NCBI RefSeq assembly: GCF_026342035.1
Contig: NZ_JAPENM010000001.1
Span: 62,001-126,000 of the forward strand
Direction: 5' to 3'
From: Aldersonia sp. NBC_00410
GTDB taxonomy: Bacteria > Actinomycetota > Actinomycetes > Mycobacteriales > Mycobacteriaceae
DNA length: 64,000 nt
Shown: one piece after another, positions 1-8,957 of the stretch
Layout: the number at the start of each line of letters is the position of its first letter
Position numbering within the stretch: position 1 is the stretch's first letter
Position numbers and translations under genes: made by a program
Notes under the pieces: model-generated
Told to the model about the DNA's origin: nothing
Database searches by the model: none
Seen by the model: only the letters and a program-made list of their open reading frames with translations

Positions 1-390
1 GGCCTGGCCGGCGATTGGCTGCGTTCGACGCAGCCACCGATCGACGCGGTGCGCTGCTCCACGTCGCTGCGCACCCGCCGGACCCTGGCGGCAACGGCGG
101 TGGATGCGCCGGTGGAGTTCGACCGCGCGATCTACGGCGGCTCCCCGCGCGAACTCATCGAAGCCATCACGATCGTCGACGACGATGTGCGGACTTTGCT
201 TCTGGTCGGTCACGTCCCCGGAATACCCTGGACCGCTTGGGAACTCGCAGAAAACCGCAGCTCCCCGCAAGCGGAGCAGATTCAGGAGAAGTTCCCCACC
301 TCCGCGCTCGCCGTGCTCGAATTCGACCGGCCGTGGGCCGAAGTCGCGCCGGGCACCGGCGAGCTGATTTGTTTTCACGTGCCCAGGTAG
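1..390 (+). CDS. SixA-type histidine phosphatase, C-terminal part
   Basis: This gene enters the window from the left, so only its last 129 codons are visible and the start and N-terminal RHG active-site motif lie outside. The visible part reads [11 protein letters not shown], a typical second arginine region. It then has [17 protein letters not shown], which matches the LVGHNP-type second catalytic histidine of SixA-like phosphohistidine phosphatases. It ends FHVPR followed by a stop at 388-390. The family removes phosphate from phosphohistidine or small phosphorylated molecules in the cytoplasm. Xylulokinase begins 22 bases downstream on the same strand, so the two are probably co-transcribed. 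The family call is reasonably sure; the substrate is unknown. Confidence 0.7.
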   Translation, partial: GLAGDWLRSTQPPIDAVRCSTSLRTRRTLAATAVDAPVEFDRAIYGGSPRELIEAITIVDDDVRTLLLVGHVPGIPWTAWELAENRSSPQAEQIQEKFPTSALAVLEFDRPWAEVAPGTGELICFHVPR

Positions 391-412
391 ACACCCGCAG
401 TACCGTCGGGGT

Positions 413-1825
413 GTGTCCCTCGTTGCCGGAATAGATTCGTCGACACAGTCGTGCAAGGTCGTCGTCCGCGACGCGGATTCGGGGGCTCTGGTCCGCGAAG
501 GCCGCGCGGCGCACCCACCGGGAACTGAGGTCCATCCCGATCACTGGTGGGCGGCGCTGACCGCGGCGGTGGCGGCGGCGGGCGGTCTGTCCGACGTGGC
601 TGCCGTGGCGGTCGGCGCCCAGCAGCACGGCATGGTTTGCCTCGACGACCGGGGCGAGGTGGTGCGGCCGGCACTGCTGTGGAACGACACCCGCTCCGCC
701 GCTTCGGCACAGGCGTTGGTGCACGACCTCGGCGGCGCGCAGGCGTGGGCGAACGCCACCGGGGTGGTGCCGCTCGCGGCGATCACCGTGTCGAAGCTGC
801 GCTGGCTCGCCGATCACGAACCCGGCAACGCGGATGCCACGGCGGCGGTGTGCCTGCCGCACGACTGGCTGACCTGGCGGATCGGCGGTGCCCCCTCGAT
901 CGACGCGCTGGTCACCGACCGTGGTGATGCGAGCGGCACGGGCTACTTTTCCGCTGCCGACGACAGCTACCACCCGGAGTTGCTGGCGTTGGCTCTGGGT
1001 GATCGAAAACCGTTACTGCCCAGGGTTTCCGGGCCGAGCGAGGCGATCGGCGCGACGGCCGTGTTCGGCGACGGAGCGGTGCTGGGACCGGGGACGGGCG
1101 ACAACGCCGCCGCCGCGTTGGCGCTCGACGCCCGCGAGGGTGACGTGGTCGTGTCGATCGGCACGTCGGGGGTGGTGGCAGCGGTGTCCTCGATCCATGC
1201 GCACGACCCGTCCGGCGAAGTCGCCGGGTTCGCGGACGCGACGGGGCGGCAACTGCCATTGGTGTGCACGCTGAACGGCGCGCCGGTCCTGGACGCCACC
1301 GCGCAACTGCTCGGGGTCGACCACCACCGGCTCGCCGAGCTCGCGCTCAACCAAGCGAGCGACGGACTGGTGTTGGTGCCCTATCTCGCGGGCGAACGCA
1401 CACCCGACCGACCCAACGCGTCCGGCGCCCTGCACGGCCTGCGCCCGGGCACCGCCACACCAGGTCACCTCGCCCGCGCCGCGGTCGAGGGGCTGCTGTG
1501 CGGGCTCGCGGACGGCATCGACCGATTGCGCGCGCAGGGCATCCGCACCGATCGGGTATTGCTCGTCGGCGGCGCGGCACGCTCCCCCGCGGTGTGTGCC
1601 CTCGCTCCGGCCATCTTCGGTATGCCGGTGAACGTGCCGGCGCCCGGCGAGTACGTCGCGGACGGCGCGGCACGGCAGGCCGCGTGGGTGCTTTCCGGCG
1701 CGCCGGAGCCACCGCGGTGGGACACGTCGGCGGTGCAGCGTTACGAGGCCGATCCGATGCCCGGAGTGCGCGAAAGATATGCGGCGGTAAGGGATCTCAC
1801 GGATGGATCACCACTACTGGGGTAA
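413..1825 (+). CDS. xylB: xylulokinase (FGGY family)
   Basis: The 470-residue product has the FGGY carbohydrate-kinase layout. An N-terminal phosphate-binding strand reads [15 protein letters not shown], the QQHGMV segment lies near residue 65, a mid-domain [12 protein letters not shown] precedes [10 protein letters not shown], and the C-terminal nucleotide region reads [13 protein letters not shown]. The length fits xylulokinase, which phosphorylates D-xylulose for the pentose phosphate pathway. The start is a GTG 22 bases after the phosphatase gene. D-xylulose can be produced by the polyol dehydrogenases at 13470-16030, so a metabolic link is likely although that locus is 12 kb away. A decayed copy of the 3' end of a similar gene lies at 2623-2759. 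Other FGGY pentulose kinases are possible. Confidence 0.88.
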   Translation: MSLVAGIDSSTQSCKVVVRDADSGALVREGRAAHPPGTEVHPDHWWAALTAAVAAAGGLSDVAAVAVGAQQHGMVCLDDRGEVVRPALLWNDTRSAASAQALVHDLGGAQAWANATGVVPLAAITVSKLRWLADHEPGNADATAAVCLPHDWLTWRIGGAPSIDALVTDRGDASGTGYFSAADDSYHPELLALALGDRKPLLPRVSGPSEAIGATAVFGDGAVLGPGTGDNAAAALALDAREGDVVVSIGTSGVVAAVSSIHAHDPSGEVAGFADATGRQLPLVCTLNGAPVLDATAQLLGVDHHRLAELALNQASDGLVLVPYLAGERTPDRPNASGALHGLRPGTATPGHLARAAVEGLLCGLADGIDRLRAQGIRTDRVLLVGGAARSPAVCALAPAIFGMPVNVPAPGEYVADGAARQAAWVLSGAPEPPRWDTSAVQRYEADPMPGVRERYAAVRDLTDGSPLLG

Positions 1826-1866
1826 CCAACGACGCCGTAAGTTGTGGTTGAGACCCGGCCCACCAG

Positions 1867-2262
1867 TTAGGAATCGATCAGCCGAGTAGTAACTCCCGGC
1901 AGCTCGTCGAACCGCGCGCGCCGATCGGTCGTCCACAGCGTTCGTTCCGTTGCACGCGCGGTGGCGGCGATGATGAGATCGTGCGCACCCCGCTTGCGGC
2001 CCTTGCGTTCGACATAGGACAGCAATTCCGCGTGATGTTCGGCCACCGAGCGGTCGTAGTCGCAAATCGGCACGACCGCCAGCACATCATCGAGAAATGC
2101 GCGCTGTGCGGCTCGCCGGCCCACGTCGGGATCCAACATCACGCCCGCCAAATACTCGGCTATGACGACCGCGGGCATGGCCACATCCGCGCCCGATGGA
2201 ACGTCAACGAGCCCTCGCGCTCCGGCGACCAACACGCCCGAATCGAGGATCACTCGTTCCAC
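1867..2262 (-). CDS. PIN-domain ribonuclease toxin (VapC-like)
   Basis: The 131-residue protein has the acidic PIN quartet: Asp7 (VILDSGVLVA), Glu36 (VIAEYLAG), Asp95 (GAHDLIIAATA) and Asp113 (WTTDRRARF). These residues coordinate metal for RNA cleavage in VapC toxins. The start overlaps the last 13 bases of the antitoxin gene, the usual order of antitoxin then toxin, so both proteins come from one transcript. The gene converges on xylulokinase, 41 bases away. The partner looks like a Phd/YefM antitoxin. All four catalytic acids are present, so the toxin looks intact. The RNA target cannot be read from sequence. Confidence 0.88.
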   Translation of the reverse strand: MERVILDSGVLVAGARGLVDVPSGADVAMPAVVIAEYLAGVMLDPDVGRRAAQRAFLDDVLAVVPICDYDRSVAEHHAELLSYVERKGRKRGAHDLIIAATARATERTLWTTDRRARFDELPGVTTRLIDS

Positions 2263-2516
2263 GGATCACCGTCCAGATCCGCCGAGACCGACCGACGCCC
2301 GGCCGAAACACGATCGGCGAAATCCGCGTCCAGCGCGGGCGATCCGCGCCATCGTGCGAACACCTCCGCCAACGCAGACCCCGACTCCGCCGGAGCGGCA
2401 GCGATCGACGCAACCCGTCGACCCGACCGAGTCACGACGATTGTCTCGCCCTGCTCGACCGCATCCAACACGGCCGCGAAGTTTCGCGACGCCTCCGAAG
2501 CAGACATCTCCCGCAT
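2250..2516 (-). CDS. Phd/YefM-family antitoxin
   Basis: The product begins MREMSASEASRNFAAVLDAVEQG, the prevent-host-death fold that binds the operator. It continues ETIVVTRSGRRVASI and ends in an acidic, tryptophan-containing tail (DLDGDPWNE) expected to wrap the toxin. The ATG at 2516 gives 88 residues. A longer reading from a GTG at 2567 adds 17 residues, but those codons run straight through a three-half-site palindromic array at 2520-2542 that looks like the autoregulatory operator, so I prefer the short, possibly leaderless form. The antitoxin neutralises the PIN toxin and represses the operon. Confidence 0.82.
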   Translation of the reverse strand: MREMSASEASRNFAAVLDAVEQGETIVVTRSGRRVASIAAAPAESGSALAEVFARWRGSPALDADFADRVSAGRRSVSADLDGDPWNE

Positions 2517-2519
2517 GGA

Positions 2520-2542
2520 TATCAGAATATCAGAATCTGATA
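2520..2542. promoter_or_regulatory. candidate toxin-antitoxin autoregulatory operator
   Basis: Three copies of the 7-mer TATCAGA occur here: two direct copies at 2520-2526 and 2528-2534, and an inverted copy TCTGATA at 2536-2542. The last two form a perfect 15-base palindrome around a single A. The array ends 3 bases before the chosen antitoxin ATG. Phd/YefM and related antitoxins bind such paired palindromes over their own promoters. The low local GC also fits a promoter. Confidence 0.65.
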
Positions 2543-2574
2543 CTTCGTAGAGATCGCGTGCCTTCACGAATCGA

Positions 2575-2622
2575 GTAGCGAACTATGCCCTCGGTCCGAT
2601 CCGTCTGCCGCAACGATTTCGA
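2575..2622 (+). repeat. copy A of a dispersed ~45-bp repeat
   Basis: Bases 2575-2618 align without gaps to 12957-13000. Both start GTAGCGAACTA and both carry GTCTGCCGCAACGATT 28 bases later, with 36 of 44 positions identical by eye. The match continues after a one-base indel as TCGAGTA. At the other site the repeat lies just upstream of a small secreted-protein gene, so it may be a promoter region. Here it abuts the xylulokinase remnant. Confidence 0.55.
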
Positions 2623-2759
2623 GTACTGTCGGGCGCGCCGGAGCCAACGCGGGGGACACGTCTCCGGTGCAGCGTCACGAGGCCGATCCCGTTCCGGCGG
2701 TACGTGAGCGTTATGCGGCAGTGCGAGATCTGACCGATGGGCCGCCGCTGCTGGGTTGA
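2623..2759 (+). pseudogene. decayed 3' end of a second xylulokinase gene
   Basis: This stretch matches the last 45 or so codons of the intact xylulokinase at 413-1825. It begins V-L-S-G-A-P-E-P as in the intact gene. A one-base deletion at about 2645-2650 (CGGGGGACACG against CGGTGGGACACG) shifts the frame. It then continues as [21 protein letters not shown] and ends D-G-P-P-L-L-G-stop, against D-G-S-P-L-L-G-stop. Third-base changes are numerous, so it is a diverged paralogue or an incoming homologue rather than a fresh duplication. The rest of that gene is gone. On the other strand it overlaps the end of the permease gene. Confidence 0.85.
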
Positions 2760-4252
2760 CGCGCAACGAAGCCATCGATGCGGACGACAGCGGCGCTGAG
2801 CAGGTACCCGGTTATCCCGACGACGAGGAGCAGTCCCCAGGCCGCGGCGGCGTCGAAGCTCTGCTGGCTTTCGACCAACAACCTGCCGATACCGGTCCCG
2901 GCACCGAGGATCTCCACGAGCAGCGCCACGACGAGTGCGAGTGCCGCCGCGATCCGGACGCCGAGCAAAATTGCCGGCGCCAACGTGGGCAGGACGACTT
3001 TTCGCCATTTGTCGGCCGTGGAAAGCCGGAGTGTGCGCGAGACGTCGAGCCGCACCGCCGGAACCGTGCGCATCGCGACGGCGGTTTCGAGCAAGATCGG
3101 CCATGCCGTGACCAGCGCGACGACCGCAACCTCGCTCGCCATCGAGGTACCGAGCAGGAGAACGGCGATCGGCACGAATGCGGCCGCCGGGACCGCCGCC
3201 AAGAACTCGACCGACGGCGTGAGAGCCCGGTCGACCCAGCGCGAGGCACCGATCGCGATACCGACGGCGGTCCCGATCAGTGTGGCCAGCGCAAGGCCTC
3301 CGACGACCACTGCCACCGTGTGACCGATCGCGGGCAGCAGCGCCCCGTCGTCATGCAACCCCGCCAGACCGGTGAACCACGCGCTCGGGGGCGGAAACGA
3401 CTGGGCATCGCGAACAAAGAGCTGCCAAACCACCAGCGCGCCGACCAGTGGCACCAGCCCGCGCAGTGGAGCCGCCGGCTGCCGCACGGCCGGCGAACCA
3501 CCGAAGGTGCTGCCGGGACATGCGCGGCGAACGCCCTGCCGCAACAGGAGATTGACCAGAAAGCCGACGAATCCGCAGATGAGCGCGTACGCCCACATGC
3601 GGGCGGGCGCGAGCGCGTGCAGCGACTCGGTGAGACCGCCGCCGAGTCCGCGCGGCCACATGATCATCTCAGCGACGATCGCGACGAGCAACGCGGCAAC
3701 GGCTGCCATCCGCGTCCCCGCCAGCCACGCCGGAACAGCCGCGGGCACGACGATCGTTCGCACTGTCGCGGCGCGGGAGAGATGGAGAGTGCGAGCAACG
3801 TCGTATTGCCGAGGGTGTACTGCCGCAACGCCGGCCGCGGTGCTGAGCACCACCGGCCAGACGGCGGCGTACACCGCGAGGACGACCTCGGTACGAACCG
3901 CAGGTCCAAGGGCGAGCAGCGCAATCGGGACGAGCGCGACTGCAGGCACCACCCGAAGGACGTCGATGCCGGCCGTCACGTTGCGACGGACGAGTGGCAG
4001 GAGCCCGATGGCGAAGCCGAGCATGCCGCCCAGCGCGGTACCGATCAGGGTCGCGATAACCGCGACTCGCACGGTGTGCACGAGATCGCCGACGAGTTCC
4101 CCCTCTGCCACCAGATCTGTTAGAGCGGCGGCGATTTCGCGGGGCGACGAGAGGTATTCGTAGTCGAGCACACCCAACACGCCCAGCACTGTCCAGCCGA
4201 CAACCGCAGCGCACGGCAGCAGCAACCCCACAGGAACCAGACGGCTAGTCAT
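2711..4252 (-). CDS. ABC importer permease with two fused permease domains
   Basis: The 513-residue protein contains two consecutive SsuC/TauC-type transmembrane domains. Each has an EAA-like cytoplasmic loop: DVARTLHLSRAATVRTIVVPAAVPAWL in the first half (described, not a single site) and DVSRTLRLSTADKWRKVVLPTL in the second. Conventional systems use two copies of a single-domain permease, so the fusion is unusual. The ATG at 4252 overlaps the ATPase stop by 8 bases. The last 15 or so residues (2714-2756) are read from the antisense strand of the xylulokinase remnant, so the native C terminus was probably replaced. It works in the membrane with the ATPase and lipoprotein encoded upstream. 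Confidence 0.85.
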   Translation of the reverse strand: MTSRLVPVGLLLPCAAVVGWTVLGVLGVLDYEYLSSPREIAAALTDLVAEGELVGDLVHTVRVAVIATLIGTALGGMLGFAIGLLPLVRRNVTAGIDVLRVVPAVALVPIALLALGPAVRTEVVLAVYAAVWPVVLSTAAGVAAVHPRQYDVARTLHLSRAATVRTIVVPAAVPAWLAGTRMAAVAALLVAIVAEMIMWPRGLGGGLTESLHALAPARMWAYALICGFVGFLVNLLLRQGVRRACPGSTFGGSPAVRQPAAPLRGLVPLVGALVVWQLFVRDAQSFPPPSAWFTGLAGLHDDGALLPAIGHTVAVVVGGLALATLIGTAVGIAIGASRWVDRALTPSVEFLAAVPAAAFVPIAVLLLGTSMASEVAVVALVTAWPILLETAVAMRTVPAVRLDVSRTLRLSTADKWRKVVLPTLAPAILLGVRIAAALALVVALLVEILGAGTGIGRLLVESQQSFDAAAAWGLLLVVGITGYLLSAAVVRIDGFVARQPSSGGPSVRSRTAA

Positions 4253-5024
4253 CGTCGCCCCGCAATGCACGGCCGAGCAGGTGGCGCACCTCGAGGTAGC
4301 GAGCAGACTCGCGGGTGTCGAATTGATCTCGCGGCCTTGGTAACTCAGTTTCAATGGTGAGCACTACGACGCCCGGCTCGCCGTTCAGCACGACGACCCT
4401 GTCGCTGAGATAGATGGCCTCGTCAAGGTCATGGGTGATGAACACGATTGTGGTGCCGGTCTGTTGGTGCACATTCAGCAGCACATCCTGCAGCGCGGAC
4501 TTGGTCAACGCATCGAGCGCTCCGAAGGGCTCGTCCATCAGCAGCACTGCAGGTTCGACGGCGAGCGCGCGCGCAATCTGGACGCGTTGTGCCATGCCAC
4601 CTGAGAGTTGCTCCGGGTAATCGGAGCTGCGATCGGACAGGCCAACCATCTGCAGGGCGCGGTCGACCTTCGCTCGACGCGCGGCACGCCCGACGTTGCG
4701 TTCGATCCCGAGCGCCGTATTGCGTGCGACAGTGCGCCACGGGAGCAGCGCGTTGCCGTAATCCTGAAACACCATGACCACGCCGTCCGGCGGTCGGGTG
4801 ACCGGCCGCCCGAAAATCGACACGGATCCGCAAGTCGGCGAATGCAATCCGCCGAGGACGCGCAGCAGTGTCGTCTTTCCGGCTCCGGATCTGCCGACGA
4901 TGCCCACGATCTCGCCGGTCGCAACGGCGAATGTGACATCGCGCAGGATCTCTCGCGGTCCGTCGGCGGACGGCATGCGCACCCCGACGGATTCGACTCG
5001 ATAGACGGTCAAGGGCCCTGCCAC
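4245..5024 (-). CDS. ABC transporter ATP-binding protein (nitrate/taurine type)
   Basis: The protein has a Walker A motif GRSGAGKTT, a Q-loop in VFQDYGNALLPW, the signature LSGGMAQRVQIARAL, Walker B VLLMDEPFGALD and the switch histidine in VFITHDLDEA. The FGALD and THDLDEA wording is typical of SsuB/TauB/NrtD-type importers. The start is chosen as the GTG at 5024, overlapping the end of the binding-protein gene by 16 bases. A TTG at 5012, coupled to the upstream stop as TTGA, is equally possible. Its 3' end overlaps the permease start, so the three genes form one operon. Confidence 0.87.
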   Translation of the reverse strand: MAGPLTVYRVESVGVRMPSADGPREILRDVTFAVATGEIVGIVGRSGAGKTTLLRVLGGLHSPTCGSVSIFGRPVTRPPDGVVMVFQDYGNALLPWRTVARNTALGIERNVGRAARRAKVDRALQMVGLSDRSSDYPEQLSGGMAQRVQIARALAVEPAVLLMDEPFGALDALTKSALQDVLLNVHQQTGTTIVFITHDLDEAIYLSDRVVVLNGEPGVVVLTIETELPRPRDQFDTRESARYLEVRHLLGRALRGDDD

Positions 5025-6037
5025 ACGATCGAATCGACATCCGGATCGCCGTTGATCGTGCCGACCGTCCGGGAGATCGTGACATAGGGTTGCAGGTCGG
5101 GGGGGCTTACCTCGACGATCCAGTTCGGTAGCGGCGCTCGCTCGGCGACCTCCGGCGGCATCTTCAACCAGGACTGCAGCAGGGCACGTGCCTCGTCGGG
5201 GTGTGCTTTCAGATGGTCGATGGCCTCGGTGAGCGAATCGCGCCACGCCTCAATGGCCTCGGGGTGCTCGCGAGTGAACCGCGACGACGACGCGAACAGT
5301 ACGGTCATTCCGGTGTCGACGGCGCCGCCACTTGCTTCGTGCGCCGCTAGCGCGACGACGTCGTCATGGATGCTGAATCCGCGCGCGGCGAGACCGGACC
5401 AGAACGGAATGGACGCGACGACGGCATCCACGCGTTCCGCAGCCAGTTGGTCACCCATCGATCCGAACGGCATCGGCACGAGGTCGACCGCGTCTCGGTC
5501 GACGCCGTTGCGCTGCAAGAGATACACCAGCGAATCGGTCAGCACACCGGTCAGTGCGGGCACACCAATCTTCGTCCCGGACAGCTGTGCGAGCGAGTCG
5601 ATCGAATCATCGCGCGTCACCCACACTGCATTCGGCTCCTCCGCCGACGACTGCTGGATCCGGGACACCACCTGCACGTCGAGCCCATGCTCGGAGCCGA
5701 CGAGAACCGTGGTCGGCACGCTCATCACGACGTCGTAGTCCCCCTGGTCCAACGCGCTCAGGAACACCGGGATGTCCTGCCCCTCGGTCATGGTGACGTG
5801 GAGACCGTGGCGCTCGAAGATTCCCTCCTGTTCGGCGAACTCCACGGGCAGCACGTTGCCGGTTGGCGCAAGCGCCACCCGCACATCCGCGACGGTGGCC
5901 GCGGCCGTCGGGGCATCACCGGACTGCCCGCCGCACGAACACGCGAGGAGCGCCGCCGCCGCGAGCACCGCAAGACGCCACAACGGCCTATGCGCCGCCT
6001 GCGTGCCGGTCGCAATCAGCCCATCCGTCGCATTCAT
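5009..6037 (-). CDS. ABC transporter substrate-binding lipoprotein (NMT1/SsuA-like)
   Basis: The 342-residue product starts with a lipoprotein signal ending LLACSC, with Cys33 as the lipidation site. It continues as an SsuA/NMT1-type binding protein: VRVALAPTGNVLPVEFAEQEGIFERHGL, then DYDVVMSVPTTVL and GTKIGVPALTG. Proteins of this type bind sulfonates, nitrate, thiamine precursors or other small organics; the ligand cannot be read here. It is the first gene of a three-gene operon and diverges from the LuxR regulator, with 51 bases between the start codons. That spacing suggests the regulator controls the importer. Confidence 0.85.
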   Translation of the reverse strand: MNATDGLIATGTQAAHRPLWRLAVLAAAALLACSCGGQSGDAPTAAATVADVRVALAPTGNVLPVEFAEQEGIFERHGLHVTMTEGQDIPVFLSALDQGDYDVVMSVPTTVLVGSEHGLDVQVVSRIQQSSAEEPNAVWVTRDDSIDSLAQLSGTKIGVPALTGVLTDSLVYLLQRNGVDRDAVDLVPMPFGSMGDQLAAERVDAVVASIPFWSGLAARGFSIHDDVVALAAHEASGGAVDTGMTVLFASSSRFTREHPEAIEAWRDSLTEAIDHLKAHPDEARALLQSWLKMPPEVAERAPLPNWIVEVSPPDLQPYVTISRTVGTINGDPDVDSIVWQGP

Positions 6038-6088
6038 ATATGTGATGATGAACGAACAGCCGGTTCGCGACAGGGGTGACAGCCGAAA

Positions 6089-8920
6089 GTGTCGGCCGAA
6101 GGTCTTTCCCCCGCCCGCGTCCTCCTCGAGCGTGCGGATGACATCGCGGCGCTCGATTTCGCGCTCTCCGAGACCGCGATCGGCACCGGGCGGGTGCTGC
6201 TGATCGAGGGCCCACCGGGCATCGGCAAGACGGTGCTGCTCGAGGAACTCCTACAGCGGGCCCATGATCGTGGCATGGCGGTCCTGTTCGCTCGGGGCGG
6301 GGAGTTCGAGCGCGGATTCGGATTCGGTGTCGTGCGCCAGTTGCTGGAAGGCCGGTTGGCCGAATTCACCGACGCGGATCGCGCCGCCGTCCTGACCGGT
6401 GCCGCGGGCCTCGCGGAGCCGGTGTTCGCAAGCGTCTCGGACTCGGCACCGGGCGAAGACGTCGCGTTCGCGACACTGCACGGGCTCTATTGGCTGGTCG
6501 TCAACCTCGCCGAACGGGCCCCGCTTGTGCTCGCAGTCGATGACGTGCATTGGGCCGACGAGCCCTCGCTACGGTTTCTGTTGCACCTCGCGCGCCGACT
6601 CGCGGGTTTGCCGGTCATGCTCGCGCTCACCGATCGGTCCGGCGTGGACAAACACCGCAGTGACCTCGCTGCGCTGAGGCTCGAGGCGCAGCGCCCGATT
6701 CTGCGACCCAATCCGCTGAGTGGCACCGCCGTCGCGACCCTCGTTCACGAGAACTTGGGTAGCGGGGCGAAGTCGGAGTTGTGCGAGGCGTGCGCCGAGG
6801 CCACTGGTGGAAACCCGTTTCTGCTCGCCGAGGTGCTCGGGGAACTGCGCCGCACCGCGGCAACTGCCGACGACATCGACCCGACGATCGTCCTCCGGCT
6901 CGCGCCGGGACGGATCGCCGCCGCCTTGCTGCTGCGGGTCGGCATGATCGATTCTCGGGCTCCCGCCCTGGCGCGCGCCGTCGCAGTCCTCGGCGACGAA
7001 GCCGAGCTGATCAACTGCGCCAAGCTTGCCGACGTCGATACGCCGATCGGCCGCTCACTGGCCGATGCCCTCGTCGAACTGTCCGTTCTCGCGCTCGCCG
7101 AGCCGCTGCGCTTCGTACATCCGATCGTGCGCACGGTGATCTACGACGACATGCCCGCGGGCGAACGCAGCCGCCTGCACGCGCGCGCGGCGCAACTGCT
7201 CGCCGCGCAGCAGGCCGATCCACGCGCGGTAGCTGCACACCTGCTCGAATGTGATCCAGTCGGCGACGGCCGGGTGGTGACGCTGCTGCGCGCCGCGGCC
7301 CGGCACGCGCTGAGCAGCGGAGCGCCGGACACGGCGGTCACGTTGTTGCGCCGCGCGCTCGCCGAACCGCCGGACGATCGCGACCGGGCGCAGGTGCTGT
7401 TCGATCTCGGTACTGCGGAGCACGAGATCGGCGACGCGGCGGCAGCCGACCATCTCCGCGAAGCCGGTGAGACGGAACTCGATCCGGTTCGCCGCGCACG
7501 AGCCGTGATCTCGCTGGCATGGACAAACCACACCAATCCGGCCCGGCAACGCGCGCAGCTGCCGCTGTACGAGCGTGCCGCGGCCGACGTGCGCGAACGC
7601 GAACCCGAGCTCGCGCTACATCTCGATGCCGCGCGGTTGGGCGCACTGCTGTTCAATCCCGACCTGCCGATCCGGTTCGAGGACGAAGCCCGGCAATTCC
7701 GTGACCGCCCTACCGGATCGGCAGCCGAGTGCCTGCTGGCGTCGTTCGTGGCACGCGCCATGCTCGCCTCGGGCAGCGGCGTCGCCGAGGCAGCCGACCT
7801 CGCCGAACTATCCGCGGCACACCCTGCACTGACCGGACAAGCCGGCCATCCGCTGTGGCGCACGAACATCACGTTCTGCCTGATCGCGGCCGAACGGTAC
7901 GACGCCGCCGAGACAATGCTTTCCCGTGCACTCCGGCACGCCGAACGCGCGGGCTCGCCGCAGTGGATGGCTCGGGCGCTGTGGCTGCGCGGGTTGACCC
8001 GCCATCGCCGCGGCGACCTGCGTGATGCGGAAGCCGACCTGCACGCCGCAACGGATGTGCAGGGGCTCGGCTACCCGCACTTCGGCTACACAGTCGTCTT
8101 CCCGCTCATCGACGTCTTGACCGATCAGGGCCGTGTCGACGAGGGCGAAGAGTTGCTGATCGAGAACAGGCTCGACGGGGACCTCGCATTTGTCCCGATG
8201 GCCACCGCTTCGTATATCGTCCGTGGCCGATTGCGTGCAGCGCGCGGCGAATTCACCTCGGCCCGCGCCGACCTGGAGCAGTCCATTCGGCTGCTGCGCA
8301 CATTTCGCGGACTCGTGCCGTGGGACAACGACGCCCGGGTAGCCCTCGTGCGTGTGTTGTCGGCGCTCGGCGACGACGACGCCGCACGCACGCTCGCCGA
8401 TGAGACGTTGCACTTCGCGCGGGAGACGCGGTCGGCAAGAGCGATCGGCGGAGCATTGCACGTGAGCGGCCTCCTGCGGACCGGCGCGCAACGAGTCGAA
8501 CTGCTTCGCCGAGCGGTCGAGGCGCTATCCGAATCGCCGGCGCTGCTCTGGCGCGCCGAGGCGCTCCTCGACTACGGCACCACCCTGCGTCACGACGGGC
8601 ACAACGCGACCGCCCGCCCGATCCTGCGTCAAGGCATGGAGATCGCACAGCGCTGTGCGGCAACGCCACTCGCGGACCGGGCGATCACCGAGCTGCGGGC
8701 GACGGGAGCGCGACCACGCCGGCGGGCTGGCACCGGCGTCGACGCGTTGACCGCGAGTGAGCGCCGCGTGTCCGAGATGGCCGCGACCGGCAGTAGCAAT
8801 AAGGAGATTGCCCAAGCCTTGTTCGTGACCTTGCGCACCGTCGAGATGCACCTATCCAACGCGTACAGCAAGCTCGACATCCACTCCCGGCAGGAGCTCC
8901 CGCAGGTGCTGCACGGCTGA
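6089..8920 (+). CDS. large ATP-binding LuxR-family regulator (LAL type)
   Basis: The 943-residue protein has an N-terminal AAA/STAND ATPase module with Walker A GPPGIGKT near residue 40 and a Walker B-like LVLAVDDVHWADEPS near residue 150. A long helical repeat region follows. The C-terminal LuxR helix-turn-helix reads LTASERRVSEMAATGSSNKEIAQALFVTLRTVEMHLS and ends 13 residues from the stop. This order defines the large ATP-binding LuxR (LAL/MalT-like) regulators, in which the ATPase domain senses a ligand and the C terminus binds promoters. The start is a GTG at 6089. Candidate targets are the divergent ABC importer and the downstream secreted propeller gene. Confidence 0.88.
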   Translation: MSAEGLSPARVLLERADDIAALDFALSETAIGTGRVLLIEGPPGIGKTVLLEELLQRAHDRGMAVLFARGGEFERGFGFGVVRQLLEGRLAEFTDADRAAVLTGAAGLAEPVFASVSDSAPGEDVAFATLHGLYWLVVNLAERAPLVLAVDDVHWADEPSLRFLLHLARRLAGLPVMLALTDRSGVDKHRSDLAALRLEAQRPILRPNPLSGTAVATLVHENLGSGAKSELCEACAEATGGNPFLLAEVLGELRRTAATADDIDPTIVLRLAPGRIAAALLLRVGMIDSRAPALARAVAVLGDEAELINCAKLADVDTPIGRSLADALVELSVLALAEPLRFVHPIVRTVIYDDMPAGERSRLHARAAQLLAAQQADPRAVAAHLLECDPVGDGRVVTLLRAAARHALSSGAPDTAVTLLRRALAEPPDDRDRAQVLFDLGTAEHEIGDAAAADHLREAGETELDPVRRARAVISLAWTNHTNPARQRAQLPLYERAAADVREREPELALHLDAARLGALLFNPDLPIRFEDEARQFRDRPTGSAAECLLASFVARAMLASGSGVAEAADLAELSAAHPALTGQAGHPLWRTNITFCLIAAERYDAAETMLSRALRHAERAGSPQWMARALWLRGLTRHRRGDLRDAEADLHAATDVQGLGYPHFGYTVVFPLIDVLTDQGRVDEGEELLIENRLDGDLAFVPMATASYIVRGRLRAARGEFTSARADLEQSIRLLRTFRGLVPWDNDARVALVRVLSALGDDDAARTLADETLHFARETRSARAIGGALHVSGLLRTGAQRVELLRRAVEALSESPALLWRAEALLDYGTTLRHDGHNATARPILRQGMEIAQRCAATPLADRAITELRATGARPRRRAGTGVDALTASERRVSEMAATGSSNKEIAQALFVTLRTVEMHLSNAYSKLDIHSRQELPQVLHG

Positions 8921-8957
8921 ACCTGTCCCGCCAATTCCTTCGGTAGGTGCTTCGGTC

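Noticed and set aside
1826-2622. Toxin-antitoxin segment as a bounded mobile element
   Set aside because: No integrase, inverted ends or clean target duplication was found. The diverged xylulokinase relic supports past recombination but not a defined element.
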